Positions 22,901 through 34,900 of a stretch of 64,000 nt of DNA are shown here, in pieces. Numbering within the stretch: position 1 is the stretch's first letter; every line of letters starts with the position of its first letter. The stretch is taken from contig NZ_FKIF01000010.1 in NCBI RefSeq assembly GCF_900078705.1, forward strand, positions 248,001 through 312,000, given 5' to 3'. The notes under the pieces were generated by a model. That model was not told where the DNA came from. It did not search any database and was given only the letters and a program-made list of their open reading frames with translations. Origin of the DNA: Bordetella ansorpii. GTDB taxonomy: Bacteria; Pseudomonadota; Gammaproteobacteria; Burkholderiales; Burkholderiaceae_B. Made by a program: the position numbers and the translations under genes.

Positions 22901-25900
22901 GGCGACACGCCGCGCGCCGGCACCGAGGCCACCCTGGCCGCGGTGTGGAGCACGGTGCTTAACCGCGACGGCATCGGCCGGCACCAGAACTTCTTCGAAT
23001 TGGGCGGCGACTCCATCCTGGCCCTGCAGGTGGTGGCCCGGGCCCGCAAGCAGGGGCTGGCCCTGCTGCCCAAGCAATTGCTCGCGCACCAGACCGTGGC
23101 ACGGGTTGCCGCGCTGCTGGACGAGGCGGCCGCCAAGGCCGGCGGCTGCGTGCCGGCGTCCGCGCCCGCCACCCAGGCGGCGCGAGAGGCAGCGCGTGGC
23201 AGCGCGGCTTCGCCGCCGCCCGCCGCCGCGCCGCGGCCCGCCACGGACCGGGCCGCCCAGCGTATCCGGGCGCTGGGCCTGAATGCCGCCGAGGTGGAGG
23301 ACATCTATCCGCTGGCGCCGATGCAGCACGGCCTCCTGCTGCATTCGCTGATGAATCCGGGCTCCGGCATGTACGTCGTGCAGGACCATTACCGCTTCGG
23401 CGTGGGTATCGACGTGCCGGCCTTCACGCGTGCGTGGGACGCGGTCGTGGCCCTGCATCCGGCGCTGCGCACCGCGCTGGCCTGGGAAGACGAGGGCGAG
23501 CCGCTGCAGATCGTGTACCGCCGCGTGCCCAGCGTGGTCGATTACCGTGACTGGAGCGGCGTCGCCGAAGAAGAGGCGATGGCGCGCCTGGAGCGCGAGC
23601 TGCGCGAAGAACGCGAGCAGGGCATCGACCTGCGCCGGGCCTCGTTGATGCGCGAGCGCCTGGTCAAGCTGGCCGATGGCAGCTTCCACCTGGTGCAGAG
23701 TTTCCATCACATCATGATGGACGCCTGGTGCCGCTCGATCATGCTGATCGACTTCTTCGAGCACTACGACGCCTATCGCACGGGCCGCACGCCGCGCACG
23801 ACGCGCAAGCGCCCGTACCGCGATTTCATCGACTGGCTGCGCGGCCAGGACAGGGCGGCGGCGCTGCGTTTCTGGAGCGATGCGCTGCGCGGCCTGGACA
23901 CGGCGACGCCGATCCCGTGGATGCGCGGCAAGAGCGGCGCGGCCGTGTCCGCCGTGCGCGAGGGCGTACTGCAGTTCGACGAGCGGCAGACCGCGGGCTT
24001 CCAGCGCGCCGCGCAACAGTCCCGGGTGACGGTCAACACGCTGTTCCAGGCGGCCTGGGCACTGATCCTGGCACGGTTCGGCGCCACCGACGAGGTGACC
24101 TTCGGGGTGACGTCGGCGGGCAGGCCGCTGGAGCTGGAAGGCATCCAGGAGACCATCGGCCTGTTCATCAATTCGATCCCGTTGCGGCTGCGCATGCCGT
24201 CCCCCGGCACCACGGTCGGGCAGTGGCTGCAGTCGCTGCTGCAGAGCAATGCGGCCATGCGCGAACACGAGCACCTGTCGCTGGCCGAGATCCAGCAACT
24301 GGCCGCCCTGCCGCGCGGCACGCCGCTGTTCGACAGCCTGTTCGTGTTCGAGAACGCGCCGCTGGACGGCAGCGTGCACCTGAACATCTCCGGCCTGCGC
24401 ATCGATATCGGCGACAACCATACCCATACCAATTACCCGATGACGGTCATCGTGGTGCCCGGTACGCGGATGCTGGTTCGCCTGTCCTATGACGTCGATC
24501 GCTTCGACGCCGCCGACGTCGATCGCCTGCTGGCCCTGTTGCGGCAGGCGGTGGCCTGCCTGGCCGGCGATCCGCAGGCCAGGCTGGGCGACCTGGACCT
24601 GGGCGCCTCGTGGCGCGGCCAGGCCATCCTGCGCGGTGACGCCCTGGAATATGGAGAGGGCGGCTACGCGAGCCGCTTCGAGGCGCAGGCGAAGCGCCAT
24701 CCGCAGCGCATCGCCGCGCGCGACGACGACGGTTCGCTGACCTATGCGCAGTTGAATCGCGACGCCAACCGGGTGGCGCACGCGCTGCGCGAGGCGGGCG
24801 TGGCCGCCGACACCGTGGTGGGATTGGTGGGAGAGCGCGGAACGGCGCTGCTGACGATGATGCTGGGCGTGGCGAAGGCGGGCGGGGCGTTCCTGTCGCT
24901 GGATCCGGCGCTGCCGCCGCGGCGGATGGCCGCGGCGCTGCGCGGCAGCGGCGCCCACGCCTTGTTGATGACGCCACGCCAGGCCCGGGCGCTGGACGAG
25001 GTTGTCCGCCAGGCCGACGAGGACGGCATGGCGTTGCTGCGCTTCGATGCCGTCGTGCGGGGCGGCGCCGATACGGACCTGCGCCTGCCCTCGCATCCGG
25101 ACCAGGCCGCCTATGTGATCTACACCTCGGGGTCGACGGGACAGCCCAAGGGGGTGGTCGTCACGCAGCGGGGCATGCTGAACAATCAGTTGAGCAAGCT
25201 GCCCCTGCTGGCCTTGACCGAAGAGGATGCGGTCGCGCAGACCGCGTCGCCCAGTTTCGATATTTCGGTATGGCAGTTCCTGACGGCGGCGCTGTGCGGC
25301 GCGCGCGTCGAGATCATCGGCGACGAGGTCGCGCGGGATCCGGCCGCGCTGGCGCGCGCGGTGCGCGAACGCGGCGTGACGGTGCTGCAGTCCGTGCCGG
25401 CCGTCATCGGCGCCATGTTGGCCGCCGACGCCGCCGACCTGCCGGCGCTGCGCTGGATGCTGCCCACGGGCGAGGCTTCCAGCACCAGGCTGGCGCAGGA
25501 CTGGTTCGGCCGCTATCCGTCGGTGCCGCTGCTCAACGCCTACGGTCCCGCCGAATGCGCGGATGACGTGTCGATGCATCGGGTCCAGGCGGATGCGCTG
25601 GAGGACATTCCCATGCTGCCGATCGGCCGCCCCGTTCCCAACACGCGCCTGATGGTGCTGGACGCGGACCTGCAGTGCGTCCCGGCGGGCGTGGTGGGCG
25701 AGTTGTACGTGGCCGGCAGCGGCGTGGGCCGTGGTTATGCGGGGCGTCCCGGGCTGAGCGCGGAACGCTTCGTGGCGGATCCGCATGCCGATGCGCCCGG
25801 CGCGCGCATGTACCGGACGGGAGACCTGGCGCGCAGCCGCGCCGACGGCGTGCTGGAGTACGCCGGCCGGCGCGATGACCAGGTCAAGATCCGCGGCCAC

Positions 25901-28900
25901 CGCATCGAACTGGGCGAAATCGAGGCGCAGTTGCGCCGCGCGCCAGGAGTGGACGAAGCGGCGGTGGCGGCCCGGCCGGGGCCGCGCGGCGACCGCCAAC
26001 TGGTGGCCTATGTCGTGCCGCAAGGCGGCCCGTCGGCGCTGGCCGCTTGCCAGCAGGCCGCGACGGCGCATCTGCGTGCGGTCCTGCCGGAATACATGGT
26101 GCCGCAGTTGTGGGTGGCACTCGATCGTCTGCCGCGCAATGCCAACGGCAAGCTGGATCGCCGGGCCTTGCCCGAGCCCCAGCGCGCGGCGGCCGCCGCG
26201 CAACCGCCGCGGGACGCCACCGAGCGGGCGCTGGCGCAGGCCTGGGCCGACGTGCTGGATCTGGCGACGGTCAGCCGTGACGACAATTTCTTCGAGCTCG
26301 GCGGGCATTCCCTGCTGGCCATCCAGCTGGTGTCGCGGGTTCGCGCGGCCCTGAAGGTCGAACTGCCGCTGCGCGCCGTGTTCGACCAGCCGGTGCTGTG
26401 GCGCATGGCGCAGGCCTTGCAACAAGGCAGCGCCGCGACGGAGCCGGCGCCGCGCCCGGTGCCGCGCGGGGAGCCCTTGCCGGTGGCGCCCGTGCAGCAG
26501 CGGCTATGGCTGGCCGACAGGCTGGCGCCGCGCGCCGCCCTGGCGCAACGCGCCGCCTACAACATGACGGCCATGCTGGTCTGCAACGGGCGGATGGACC
26601 TGGCCGCGATGCAGTTCGCGCTGGACGCGGTCATGGCGCGGCACGAGGCGCTGCGCACCGTATTCGTGGAGTCCGATGACGGCGAGGTCGGGGCATCCGT
26701 CCTGGCCGAGGCGCCGCTGACCCTGGAATGGGTGGATGTGTCCCAGGTGCCCGAGCCCGCGCGGCGCGCCGCCGCCGAGCAGGCGATGCGCGCGCGCGCG
26801 GCGCAGCCCTTCGACCTGGCCGAGGGACCGCTGGCGCGCGCGGCGATCGCCCGGCTGGGGCAGGACAGCCATCTGTTGTTCCTGTGCGTGCATCACATCG
26901 TGTTCGACGGATGGTCACAGGCCGTGTTCGTCCGGGACCTGGTGGCCGGCTATCGCGCGCGGCTGGAACAGCGTGCGCCGCAATGGCCCGTCCTGGCCAT
27001 CCAGTATCCCGATTACGCGGCGTGGCAGTGCGACCGCGTCCGCTCGCGCCACGATGCGCTGGCGGGCTTCTGGTCGCGTACGCTGCAGGATGCTCCCGCG
27101 TTGTCGAGGCCGGCCGTCCTGCCGGACAGTCCCGCTGCGGACCCGTCCGAAGTGGGCCAGGCGCGGGTCGACCTGGACGCCTCGACCGCGCGCCTGCTGC
27201 GAGAGGCGGGGCAGGCGCGGGGCGCTTCGTTGTTCGCCGTGCTGCTGGCGGCCTTCGCGCCCGTGCTGCAAGGCAGCGCCGGACAGGACGACGTGGTGAT
27301 CGGCACCGATTCGGCCGGCCGTACGCATGAACGGCTGGAACCGTTGGTGGGCTTCTTCGTCAACGTGTTGCCGATACGCCTGCGGCGGACGCCGGGCCAG
27401 GTTTTCGGCGATTGGCTGAAAGCGGTGCATGCCGGCCTGCTGGATGCGTTGGAACACGCCGACCTGCCGTTCGACCAGATCGTCGAGGCGGGCCGGGTGC
27501 GGCGCCAGCGTGGGCAGGCGCCGCTGGTCCAGGTCCTGTTCGTCATGCAGAACCTGCCCCAGGCGCGTTTCGACCCGCCGGGCCTGACCGTCGAGGTGGT
27601 CGACAGCGCCGCCGAACGCGGCAAGTTCGATCTGGCGGTGTTCGTGAGCGAATCGGAAGATGGCTTGCGCGCGGACTGGGTATACCGCCGCGCGCATTAT
27701 TCGTCCTCGGGCATCCAGGCACTGGCCAGCGCCTGGCGGGCCGGATTGGTCCGCGTGGCGCAGGATGCGGGCGTGCCGGTGGATGCGCTGGTGTACCGCG
27801 CGGTCGAAGAGAGGGCCACGCCGGCGCCGGCCAGGCCGTCCGCCAAGCTGGACCAACTGCGGGCGTTGCACGCGGCCCGCAGGGCGCCCGGATCCGTGGC
27901 CGCGCCCACCGCGGCGGCCCTTGCCGCGCCGCGCGTGGTGCACGACCTGCTGCCGGGGTCGGCACGCTCCTTCCCCTTGGTGGTGCGCAACGAAGGTGCC
28001 GGGCTGGACGCCGTGCAATGGGCCCGCGAGCATCGCGACGAGATCGAGTCGCTGCTGCTGCGGCATGCCGGCCTGCTGCTGCGCGGCTTTCCCCTGCAGA
28101 CGCCGCGCGAATTCGAGGCCTTCGCGGAGGCCATCGAGCCGGGCCTGTATGGCCAGTACGGCGATCTGCCCAAGAAAGAGGGCGGCCGCAACATCTACCG
28201 GTCCACGCCTTATCCCGAACAGGAAATGATCCTGTATCACAACGAGAGTTCCCACCTGGACCGCTGGCCGCGCAAGCAATGGTTTTTCTGCGAGCTGCCC
28301 GCCGTGGCGGGGGGCGCCACGCCCATCGTGGATTGCCGCGAGATGCTGCGCGTCCTGCCGCCGGCGCTGGTGGACGAGTTCGAGCGCAAGGAGTTGCTGT
28401 ATGTGCGCACGTTCACGCCGCGCCTGGACGTCAGTTGGCGCGATTTCTACAAGACCGGTGACCGGCGGGAAGTGGAACGGCGGCTGATGGCCTCTGGCGC
28501 CGGGTTCGAGTGGCTGGATGAAGAGACGCTGCAGACCCGCCACCGCTGCGCGGCGGTGATCCGCCATCCGGTATCGGGCGATCGCGCTTTCTTCAACCAG
28601 GTGCAGCTGCATCACGTGGCCTGCCTGGATCCGGACGTGCGGACCGACCTGCTGGCCATGGTGGGCCCGCGCCGCATGCCGCGCCAGGTGTTCTTCGGCG
28701 ATGGGTCCGCCATTCCCGACGACGCCATGGCCGTGCTGGGGCGGGCCTACGAGGCGTGCGCGGTGCGCTTCCCCTGGCAGCGCGGCGACGTGGTGATGCT
28801 GGACAACATGCTGGCCGCCCATGCGCGCGATCCCTATACCGGGCCGCGCAAGATCGTGGTGGCCATGGGGGCGATGTTCGACCGTTCGATGCTGGCGCAA

Positions 28901-28942
28901 CCGGCGCGGCAGGCGGCGGTCGCGAGCGAATACCAGGAGTAG
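19901..28942 (+). CDS. NRPS 2: C - A(Asp) - T - C - A(Dab-like) - T - C - fused Asp beta-hydroxylase
   Basis: A 3013-residue synthetase. Module 2 is C (HHIIADG near 175), A ([11 protein letters not shown] near 640, code DLTKVGHVGK, the Asp code) and T (GGDS near 1034). Module 3 is C ([11 protein letters not shown] entry, HHIMMDA near 1269), A (about 1587-2090, code DIWQLTADDK, close to diaminobutyrate codes) and T (GGHS near 2133). A further C domain (about 2190-2640, HHIVFDG near 2331) is followed by a fused Fe(II)/2-oxoglutarate oxygenase (about 2680-3013, [10 protein letters not shown] near 2779, AHARDPY near 2972), the IbetaH-Asp type. The fused oxygenase is expected to act on Asp, and the next synthetase starts with an Asp module. 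AAGGA precedes ATG 19901, overlapping the previous stop. Confidence 0.9.
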   Translation: MSERVGTELAQRFARLDAAAQRTFLERLRANGLSFAELPIVGSPRDRTLPLSYAQRALWLTWQLDPASPAYNLPGILWLRGPLDLPALRAALAQLVQRHETLRTHFAAGNGAEPCQVVAPARPVPLEPEQMDLDQVRPWARQHAVTPFALDAEPALRVALARVDPRTHALCLVLHHIIADGLSIQILIEELGERYENARAGRAPARDALDIQYADYAAWQRTWMQAGESDRQMAYWRQRLAAETGQQALAPDRPRDAAISHAEARVPLALPAGMAGEVRAAARRHGVSLYIYMVAVLAWTLYRCGGQADVRVGTPLAGRDRSETRGMVGHLVNLVVLALRVDPAAGFDALLAATRDAVLQAQEHKDLPFDALVEALAPARTTGMHPLFQVKCAELPPLPAARRRGELSMELEALSGGRAHFDLTFDFTDHGDDVRGYFAYASELFDAATIQALREVYVQALARAVRDGAEPLGAASHPVRSAARAMPADASAQAPDVIDAWLGWVERAPGATGVAGADGTLTQAGLRAASAALARELRQHGVAAGVAVGVHAPRSAGLVAAMLAVLRAGGVYVPLDPALPAARLAYQVQASGARLVVSADDAVAVAAWAGQARVLPLPPADGTARAVEWTPAPVHPAQPAYVIFTSGSTGQPKPVVISRGALAAYVAGVLARMDLPEDARGMAMASTVAADLGHTMLFGALCAGRALHMMPTELAFDPDGFAAYMREHEVDVLKIVPSHLQALLAAADAAGVLPRRRLVLGGEATGWALLGRVAQLRPDLRVMNHYGPTETTVGILTQEAASAQRDVPSLPLGAPLPGARAWVLDADLNPLPAGLPGELYLGGPGLAQGYGGRPGATAERFVADPFGTGSRLYRTGDRARMLADGSLVFLGRTDGQVKVRGYRIELGEVAGSLLAEPGVAQAHAVVRNGPDGRAQLLAYVVPQAGVALDARQLRDALAARVPDAMVPSAIVVLAAMPLTPNGKVDARALPEPAVEGDAGDGDTPRAGTEATLAAVWSTVLNRDGIGRHQNFFELGGDSILALQVVARARKQGLALLPKQLLAHQTVARVAALLDEAAAKAGGCVPASAPATQAAREAARGSAASPPPAAAPRPATDRAAQRIRALGLNAAEVEDIYPLAPMQHGLLLHSLMNPGSGMYVVQDHYRFGVGIDVPAFTRAWDAVVALHPALRTALAWEDEGEPLQIVYRRVPSVVDYRDWSGVAEEEAMARLERELREEREQGIDLRRASLMRERLVKLADGSFHLVQSFHHIMMDAWCRSIMLIDFFEHYDAYRTGRTPRTTRKRPYRDFIDWLRGQDRAAALRFWSDALRGLDTATPIPWMRGKSGAAVSAVREGVLQFDERQTAGFQRAAQQSRVTVNTLFQAAWALILARFGATDEVTFGVTSAGRPLELEGIQETIGLFINSIPLRLRMPSPGTTVGQWLQSLLQSNAAMREHEHLSLAEIQQLAALPRGTPLFDSLFVFENAPLDGSVHLNISGLRIDIGDNHTHTNYPMTVIVVPGTRMLVRLSYDVDRFDAADVDRLLALLRQAVACLAGDPQARLGDLDLGASWRGQAILRGDALEYGEGGYASRFEAQAKRHPQRIAARDDDGSLTYAQLNRDANRVAHALREAGVAADTVVGLVGERGTALLTMMLGVAKAGGAFLSLDPALPPRRMAAALRGSGAHALLMTPRQARALDEVVRQADEDGMALLRFDAVVRGGADTDLRLPSHPDQAAYVIYTSGSTGQPKGVVVTQRGMLNNQLSKLPLLALTEEDAVAQTASPSFDISVWQFLTAALCGARVEIIGDEVARDPAALARAVRERGVTVLQSVPAVIGAMLAADAADLPALRWMLPTGEASSTRLAQDWFGRYPSVPLLNAYGPAECADDVSMHRVQADALEDIPMLPIGRPVPNTRLMVLDADLQCVPAGVVGELYVAGSGVGRGYAGRPGLSAERFVADPHADAPGARMYRTGDLARSRADGVLEYAGRRDDQVKIRGHRIELGEIEAQLRRAPGVDEAAVAARPGPRGDRQLVAYVVPQGGPSALAACQQAATAHLRAVLPEYMVPQLWVALDRLPRNANGKLDRRALPEPQRAAAAAQPPRDATERALAQAWADVLDLATVSRDDNFFELGGHSLLAIQLVSRVRAALKVELPLRAVFDQPVLWRMAQALQQGSAATEPAPRPVPRGEPLPVAPVQQRLWLADRLAPRAALAQRAAYNMTAMLVCNGRMDLAAMQFALDAVMARHEALRTVFVESDDGEVGASVLAEAPLTLEWVDVSQVPEPARRAAAEQAMRARAAQPFDLAEGPLARAAIARLGQDSHLLFLCVHHIVFDGWSQAVFVRDLVAGYRARLEQRAPQWPVLAIQYPDYAAWQCDRVRSRHDALAGFWSRTLQDAPALSRPAVLPDSPAADPSEVGQARVDLDASTARLLREAGQARGASLFAVLLAAFAPVLQGSAGQDDVVIGTDSAGRTHERLEPLVGFFVNVLPIRLRRTPGQVFGDWLKAVHAGLLDALEHADLPFDQIVEAGRVRRQRGQAPLVQVLFVMQNLPQARFDPPGLTVEVVDSAAERGKFDLAVFVSESEDGLRADWVYRRAHYSSSGIQALASAWRAGLVRVAQDAGVPVDALVYRAVEERATPAPARPSAKLDQLRALHAARRAPGSVAAPTAAALAAPRVVHDLLPGSARSFPLVVRNEGAGLDAVQWAREHRDEIESLLLRHAGLLLRGFPLQTPREFEAFAEAIEPGLYGQYGDLPKKEGGRNIYRSTPYPEQEMILYHNESSHLDRWPRKQWFFCELPAVAGGATPIVDCREMLRVLPPALVDEFERKELLYVRTFTPRLDVSWRDFYKTGDRREVERRLMASGAGFEWLDEETLQTRHRCAAVIRHPVSGDRAFFNQVQLHHVACLDPDVRTDLLAMVGPRRMPRQVFFGDGSAIPDDAMAVLGRAYEACAVRFPWQRGDVVMLDNMLAAHARDPYTGPRKIVVAMGAMFDRSMLAQPARQAAVASEYQE

Positions 28943-28948
28943 CGAACC

Positions 28949-31900
28949 ATGCAGGGCAATATCGTGTTGAAGTTTGCGCTGGACGCCAGCCAATCCGGGG
29001 GCGGGCCGTCTACCTGGCGCGACGCCTTGCAGGCGGTCGTGAGCCGTCACGAAGCGCTGGGCGCCGGGGCGCCTGCCTGGCGCGAAGCGGGTGGCGACTG
29101 CTCGCCAGAGACGCTTGCCGCGCGCGAGGCCGCCGAGCCCTTGCCGCACGACTGCGCGTTGCGCGCCACGTGGGTCCAGGCCGCGGGCCGCGGCTGCCTC
29201 CTGCTGGCCTTCGATCCCGAGAGGGTGGACTTTACCAGCGCGCACATCGCCGCGCTGGACCTGCGCCGCGCGGCGTCGGCGCAGGGTTTGAACGCGGCGC
29301 AGCCCGCGTTCCAGTTCGGCGATTATCTTGCATGGTGCGAAGGCCTGGCCGACTCCGCCGATGCGCAGGACGGGCAGGCGTACTGGGCGGATTACCTGGC
29401 CCGGGCAGCGGGCCTGCCGGGCGCGAGCGTTGCGTCGTCTGCCCAGGCGGCGCGCGATACGCTCATCGCCTCGCAGGTGTCGGCGCATATCGATCTGTCG
29501 CCCGACTCCACGGCGCGGCTGCGCGCGCAGGCCGGCCATTTCGGAATCTCGCCGGTGCAGTTGCAACAGGCCGTCTGGTGGCTGCTGCTGGCGCGGCTGA
29601 ACGGCCTGCAGCCCTACGTGTGCGCCAGCATGCACGATTGCCGCGACGATTACGACCTGATGCGCGACAGCGTGGGGCGCTATCCGCGCCCGTTGCCTTG
29701 GGTGGTGGACCCGGCCTGCGCGCCCAGCGTCCGGGCCTGGCTGGAGGGTTTGCGCCAGACCTGGGAAGCGCACGCGGCGGCGCGCGAATGCATGCCGCCG
29801 GACGCGCCCGCGCTGCATGCCGCGCGGGCATGCGGCGTGGCGGTGCTCGGCCAGTACGGCGAGGCGCCGGATGGCGCGCTGCCCGCGCAGGTCCTGCACC
29901 GGCCCACGGAAGGCTGCGCGTTGCTGCTGCAACTGCGCGAGGCGCGGCCCGCGCGCGTCGAACTGTACGCGGATGCCGCCCGTTATTGCGCCGCGGCGCT
30001 GGCGGCGCTGCTGGATCAGTTCCAGGTGTTGCTGGGCGACGTGCTGGACGATGCGGGCCGGCCGGCCTCGGACTACCGCCTGCTGGATCCCCGCCAACGC
30101 GCGGCGTTGCTGGCGCGAGACGACCGGACCGGCCTGTCCGGCGATGCGCCGCTGCTGCCATGGCGTTTGAGACACTGGGCCGGGCAGACCCCCCAGGCCG
30201 CGGCCCTGGTGCAGCCCGACGGCCAGTTTCTGGACTATGCCGGCATGCATGCGCGCGCCGGCGACGTGGCCGCCTGGCTGATCGGGCAGGGCGTGCTGCC
30301 CGGCAGCCTGGTGGCGCTTCGCCTGCCGTCCACGCCCGCGCTGGCGCTGGCCATCGCGGGCGTGTGGCGGGCCGCCGCCGCGTATGTCGTGCTGGATCCC
30401 GCCTGGCCGCAAGCGCGGCTGCAGGCCGTGCTCGATGACGCGCGCCCGGTGCTCGTGCTGGAGGAGGCGCAGCCGCCGCAGGCTTACGCGGCCTGGTTTC
30501 CCGGCAGCGATCGGCGCGCCGTCATGCCCGCCCGCGCCGACGGCATTGCCGGCGATGATCCGGCCACCGCGCCCGATGCGCTGGCGTATGTCGTGTATAC
30601 CTCGGGGTCGACCGGTACCCCCAAGGGCGTGGCGGTGACGCATGGCGCGCTGGCCAACTATGCACGGGCCGCCACGGCGGCCATGGGCCTGGAACAGTGC
30701 CGCCGCTGGGGCCTGGCCAGTTCGCTGGCGGCGGACCTCGGCTACACCGCGCTGGCCGGTGCCTGGCACAACGGCGCCAGCATCGCCTTCGCGCAGGCGC
30801 GGGATACCTTGGATGGCGCCGCTTTCAGCAGGTTCCTGCGCCAGGCGCGTGTCGACGCGCTGAAGATCGTGCCCTCGCATCTGCAGGCCTTGCTGGAGCA
30901 TGCGTCGCCAACGGTGCCATCGACGCTGGTGTTGGGAGGCGAAGCGACGCCGGCCGCCTTGGTGCGGCGTATCCGCGCGGTGGCGCCCGCATGCCGCATC
31001 TTCAATCACTATGGCCCCAGCGAGACGACGGTGGGAGTGATGGTCCACGAGGTCGGCCCCGAAGGCGCGCCCGACGGCATTCTGCCATTGAGCACCGTGC
31101 TGGACGGCAACCGCGTGCGCGTGCTGGACGCGCGAGGCGAGCCCACGCCCGCCGGCAGCCTGGGCGAAGTCCATATCGGTGGCGCGCAACTGTGCCGTGG
31201 GTACCTGAATGGACGGGAGCCGCACGCGTTCGTGCGCGACCCCTTTGCGCCGGGCGCCATGCTCTACCGCACGGGCGATCTGGCCCATGTGCTGGCCGGT
31301 GGCGGCCTGCGCATCGCGGGACGCGCGGACCATCAGGTGAAGGTGCGCGGCTATCGCGTCGAGCCGGGCGAGGTCGAAGCCGCCTTGCGCGCCCAGCCCG
31401 GCGTGGCCCAGGCCGTGGTATTGGCCGAACCCGACGCCGACACCGGCGCGGCGCTGGTGGCCTATGTGCAGCCCGAAGCCGGCGTGGCCGGAGGCGGCGC
31501 GCAGCACTCCCGGTTGGAGCACGACCTGCGTGCGGCGTTGCCACGCAGCCTGCCGGACTACATGCTGCCGGTGCGCTACCGTTTCGTGGCCGACATGCCT
31601 CGGCTGGAGAACGGCAAGATCGATCGGCGGGGCCTGGCGGCAGCGGCTGCCGAGGCAGCCCCGGCGGTGCGGGCGGGCGAGGCCAGCGCGGATCCCATAG
31701 TGCGGGCCGTGCGCGAGACCATGGCGACAGTGCTGGGCCGCGACCATGTCGGCGACGACGACGATTTCTTCGACATGGGCGGCCATTCCATCCTGGTGAT
31801 CAAGCTGGTCGCGCGGCTGCGCAATGCGCTGCGGGTCGAGGCCAGCCCCGCGCTGGTCTTCGACCACCCCACGGCGCGCGGCCTGGCCGCGGCGCTGCGC

Positions 31901-31951
31901 GCGCAGGCGGATTCGCACGAGGCGCTGGCGGGCGAGGCCCAGCCATGCTGA
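28949..31951 (+). CDS. NRPS 3: degenerate C (interface-like) - A(Asp) - T
   Basis: A 1000-residue single-module synthetase. The first ~390 residues resemble a condensation domain in length and in patches (LVVSRHEAL-type start, YWADYLARA) but lack HHxxxDG; the corresponding stretch reads LLAFDPERVDF. It is therefore catalytically dead as a C domain and fits the interface domain proposed to dock fused Asp beta-hydroxylases. The A domain (YTSGSTGTPKG near 550) has code DLTKVGHVGK, predicting Asp. The T domain has GGHS near 941. The preceding protein ends with an intact C domain plus oxygenase, so one functional module is split over two proteins: C and hydroxylase on one, interface-A-T on the other. 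The stop overlaps the next start by 7 bp. Confidence 0.88.
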   Translation: MQGNIVLKFALDASQSGGGPSTWRDALQAVVSRHEALGAGAPAWREAGGDCSPETLAAREAAEPLPHDCALRATWVQAAGRGCLLLAFDPERVDFTSAHIAALDLRRAASAQGLNAAQPAFQFGDYLAWCEGLADSADAQDGQAYWADYLARAAGLPGASVASSAQAARDTLIASQVSAHIDLSPDSTARLRAQAGHFGISPVQLQQAVWWLLLARLNGLQPYVCASMHDCRDDYDLMRDSVGRYPRPLPWVVDPACAPSVRAWLEGLRQTWEAHAAARECMPPDAPALHAARACGVAVLGQYGEAPDGALPAQVLHRPTEGCALLLQLREARPARVELYADAARYCAAALAALLDQFQVLLGDVLDDAGRPASDYRLLDPRQRAALLARDDRTGLSGDAPLLPWRLRHWAGQTPQAAALVQPDGQFLDYAGMHARAGDVAAWLIGQGVLPGSLVALRLPSTPALALAIAGVWRAAAAYVVLDPAWPQARLQAVLDDARPVLVLEEAQPPQAYAAWFPGSDRRAVMPARADGIAGDDPATAPDALAYVVYTSGSTGTPKGVAVTHGALANYARAATAAMGLEQCRRWGLASSLAADLGYTALAGAWHNGASIAFAQARDTLDGAAFSRFLRQARVDALKIVPSHLQALLEHASPTVPSTLVLGGEATPAALVRRIRAVAPACRIFNHYGPSETTVGVMVHEVGPEGAPDGILPLSTVLDGNRVRVLDARGEPTPAGSLGEVHIGGAQLCRGYLNGREPHAFVRDPFAPGAMLYRTGDLAHVLAGGGLRIAGRADHQVKVRGYRVEPGEVEAALRAQPGVAQAVVLAEPDADTGAALVAYVQPEAGVAGGGAQHSRLEHDLRAALPRSLPDYMLPVRYRFVADMPRLENGKIDRRGLAAAAAEAAPAVRAGEASADPIVRAVRETMATVLGRDHVGDDDDFFDMGGHSILVIKLVARLRNALRVEASPALVFDHPTARGLAAALRAQADSHEALAGEAQPC

Positions 31952-34900
31952 GCGCCGCGCCGCATGCCGCCGACCGCCGGCATCCGTTGTCCCATGCGCA
32001 GGAGCCGTTGTGGCTGGCGCAGCGCACGCGCGCGGGGGCGACGGCCTACAACCTGCCACGCGCATTCCGGTTGCGGGGCGCGCTGGATGCCGACGCGCTG
32101 GACGCCGCGTTGCGCGCGGTGCTGGCGCGCCACGAGGTGCTGCGCACCAGCTTCCACGAAGAGGATGGCCGCGCGGTGCAGCGGGTGCACGGGTCCTGCG
32201 ACTTCGGCCTGGCCCGGCACGACCTGCGAGCGCTGTCCGAGGCGTCGCGCGCGGTGCGCGCGACGCGGGAGATCGAAGCGGTCAGCCAGCACGAATTCGA
32301 CCTGGCGCAGGCGCCGCTGATGTGCGGCAGCCTGCTGCGCACGGCCGACGATGAATGGGTGCTGGCGCTGTGCCTGCACCACATCGTGTCGGACGCCTGG
32401 TCCAACCCGCTGTTCGCGGCGGACCTGGCCGAGGCCTACCGGCGCGCGGTGCGTGGCGATGCCACGCCGTTGCCCGCCTTGCCGCTGCAATACGGCGACT
32501 ACGCACGCCTGCAGCAGGGCCCGGACGCACAGGCCGCGCTGGCGCGCAGCCTGGCGTTCTGGCGCGCGCACCTGGGCGATGACGAGGTGCCGGTGATGGA
32601 CCTGCCGACCGACTTCCCGCGTTCGCAGCGGGCAGGGCAGGCCGCCGCCATCGTCCAGCACCGCGTGGCGCCGGCGGATTTCGCGGCCCTGGCGGCGTTC
32701 TGCAAGGCAGAGCGCTGCACGCCCTTCATGGTGTTGATGGCGGCCTGGCAGGTCGTGCTGGCGCGGTACGGCGGGCAGCACGACTACGCCCTGGGCGTGC
32801 CGTCGGCCGGCCGCGACAGCGAGGCGGCGCAAGGCTTGGTCGGCTGCTTCGTCACCACGCAGGTGTTTCGCGCCCGGCTGCGCGCGGAGATCAGCCTGCG
32901 CCAGCTGTGCCGGGACGTGCGCCGCGCCGCCGTCCAGGCCATGGACCAGGCGGCGTTGCCTGTGGAGCGGCTGCTGGCCGGGCGGGGCCAGGCGCGCGAC
33001 GGATCGCGCCATCCCCTGTTCCAGACGCTGTTCGGTGTGCAGGTGGCGGATGCGGATGCCGCCCTGATGCTGGACGGCCTGGCCGCCGAGGCGTTGCCGC
33101 TGCCGGCCACCGCACCCAAGTTCGAGCTTTCCCTGCTGTGCATGCTCGACGCGCAGGGCTGCCGCCTGAGGCTGGAGTACGACAGCGGACTTTTCCTGCC
33201 GGATACCGCGCGGCGCATGCTGGATGCGATGGCGCATGTGCTGCATCAACTGGCCCATGCGCCGGACCAACTGCTGGGCGACACCGGCATCGCGCGGCCG
33301 GCAAGCCGGGACGCCGCGGCGGTGAGCCCGCGAGAGACCACGGCGGCCGGCCTGTCCGTCATCCAGCAGTTCGAGGCCGTGGCGGCGCAACGGCCCGACG
33401 CCGTGGCGGTGGTGGACGCCGACGGAACGTGGACCTATGCGCGGCTCGAAGCGCGCGCCCGGCGGATCGCCGGCCACCTGCATGGCCTGGGCGTACGGCC
33501 GGACGAGCGCATCGCGGTGGCGGTGCCGCGTGGCGCGGAACTGCTGGCGGCGCTGCTGGGCGTGATGAAGAGCGGCGCGGCCTATGTGCCGATCGACACC
33601 GCCTATCCCGCGGCGCGCATCGCCTACATGTTGCAGGACAGCGGCGCGCAATGGGTCATCGTCCACGACGCGCTGGCGCCGGACGAGGCCGGCATGCGGT
33701 CCGTCCTGCGCGGGATGCCCGGCGCGCGTGTGACGGACCTCGGCGGACTGGACGGCCAGGATCCCGCGCAACCCCTTCCCGGGGCTCCGGCCGCGCAGTC
33801 GCTGGCTTACGTGATCTACACCTCGGGGTCCACCGGCACCCCCAAGGGCGTGGCCGTGACGCACGGGGCGCTGGGCATGCACATCGCGGCCGTGAGCCGG
33901 CGCTTCGGCCTGCGCGACGATGATCGGCAGTTGCTGTTCGCGTCCATAAGCTTCGATGCCTCGGGGTCTCAATGGATGACGCCGCTTTGCACGGGAGCGG
34001 CGGTGGTGGTTCCCCCGCCGGGCATGTGGGATGCGGAAGCCTTGGTCGGCTACGCGCGCCGGCAGGACGTGACGGCCATCCACCTGCCGCCCGCCTATCT
34101 CCGTGAGTTCGGCCACGAGGCCCGCCGCCAGGGACTGCGGGTGCGGCTTTGCATCGCGGGGGGCGAGGCCTGGCCGCTGGAAGACGTGCAGCAGGCGCGG
34201 GCCGGCCTGGACGCGCGGATACTGGTGAACTCGTATGGCCCGACCGAGGCGGTGATCACGCCATGCGCCTGGGTGGCGGCCGAGCCGTCCGCCGCAGGTC
34301 CCGCAACGGCATATGCGCCGATCGGCACGGCCGTCGGTCCGCGCCATGCCCGCGTGCTGGACGCGGATCTGAATCCTGTCCCGCCGGGCGTGCCGGGCGA
34401 GCTGTACTTGGCCGGCGGCGGCCTGGCGCGCGGTTATCTGGGCCGTCCGGGACTGACCAGCGACCGGTTCGTGGCCGATCCGGAGATCGCGGGTGGGCGG
34501 ATGTACCGCACCGGTGATCGCGCGATGAGGCTGCCCGATGGGCAATTGGCCTATCTCGGCCGGCGCGACCATCTGATCAAGATCCGGGGTTTCCGTGTCG
34601 AGCCCGCGGAGGTCGAGCAGGCGCTGCTGGCGGAAGGGGCGGCGCAGGCCGTCGCGGTGGCGCGATCGGCGCCCAACGGTTCCGCCCGGCTGGTTGCCTA
34701 TGTGGTGTGGGATGCCGCCCGCCCCGGCGCCGCGGATACCGCCGCACTGCGTGACCGGCTGGCGCGGCGATTGCCGCACTACATGGTGCCTTCCGCCATT
34801 GTCGTGCTGGCCGGGTTGCCGCGCACCCCCAATGGCAAGCTGGACCGCGCGGCGCTGCCCGAGCCCGAGATCGCCGCACCCGACTACGATGCGCCGCGTC

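Noticed and set aside
21390-27830. Repeated adenylation and condensation segments as recent DNA duplications
   Set aside because: The similarity is at motif level, as expected for any multimodular NRPS. I saw no long identical stretches that would show recent duplication, but a dot plot would be needed to be sure.
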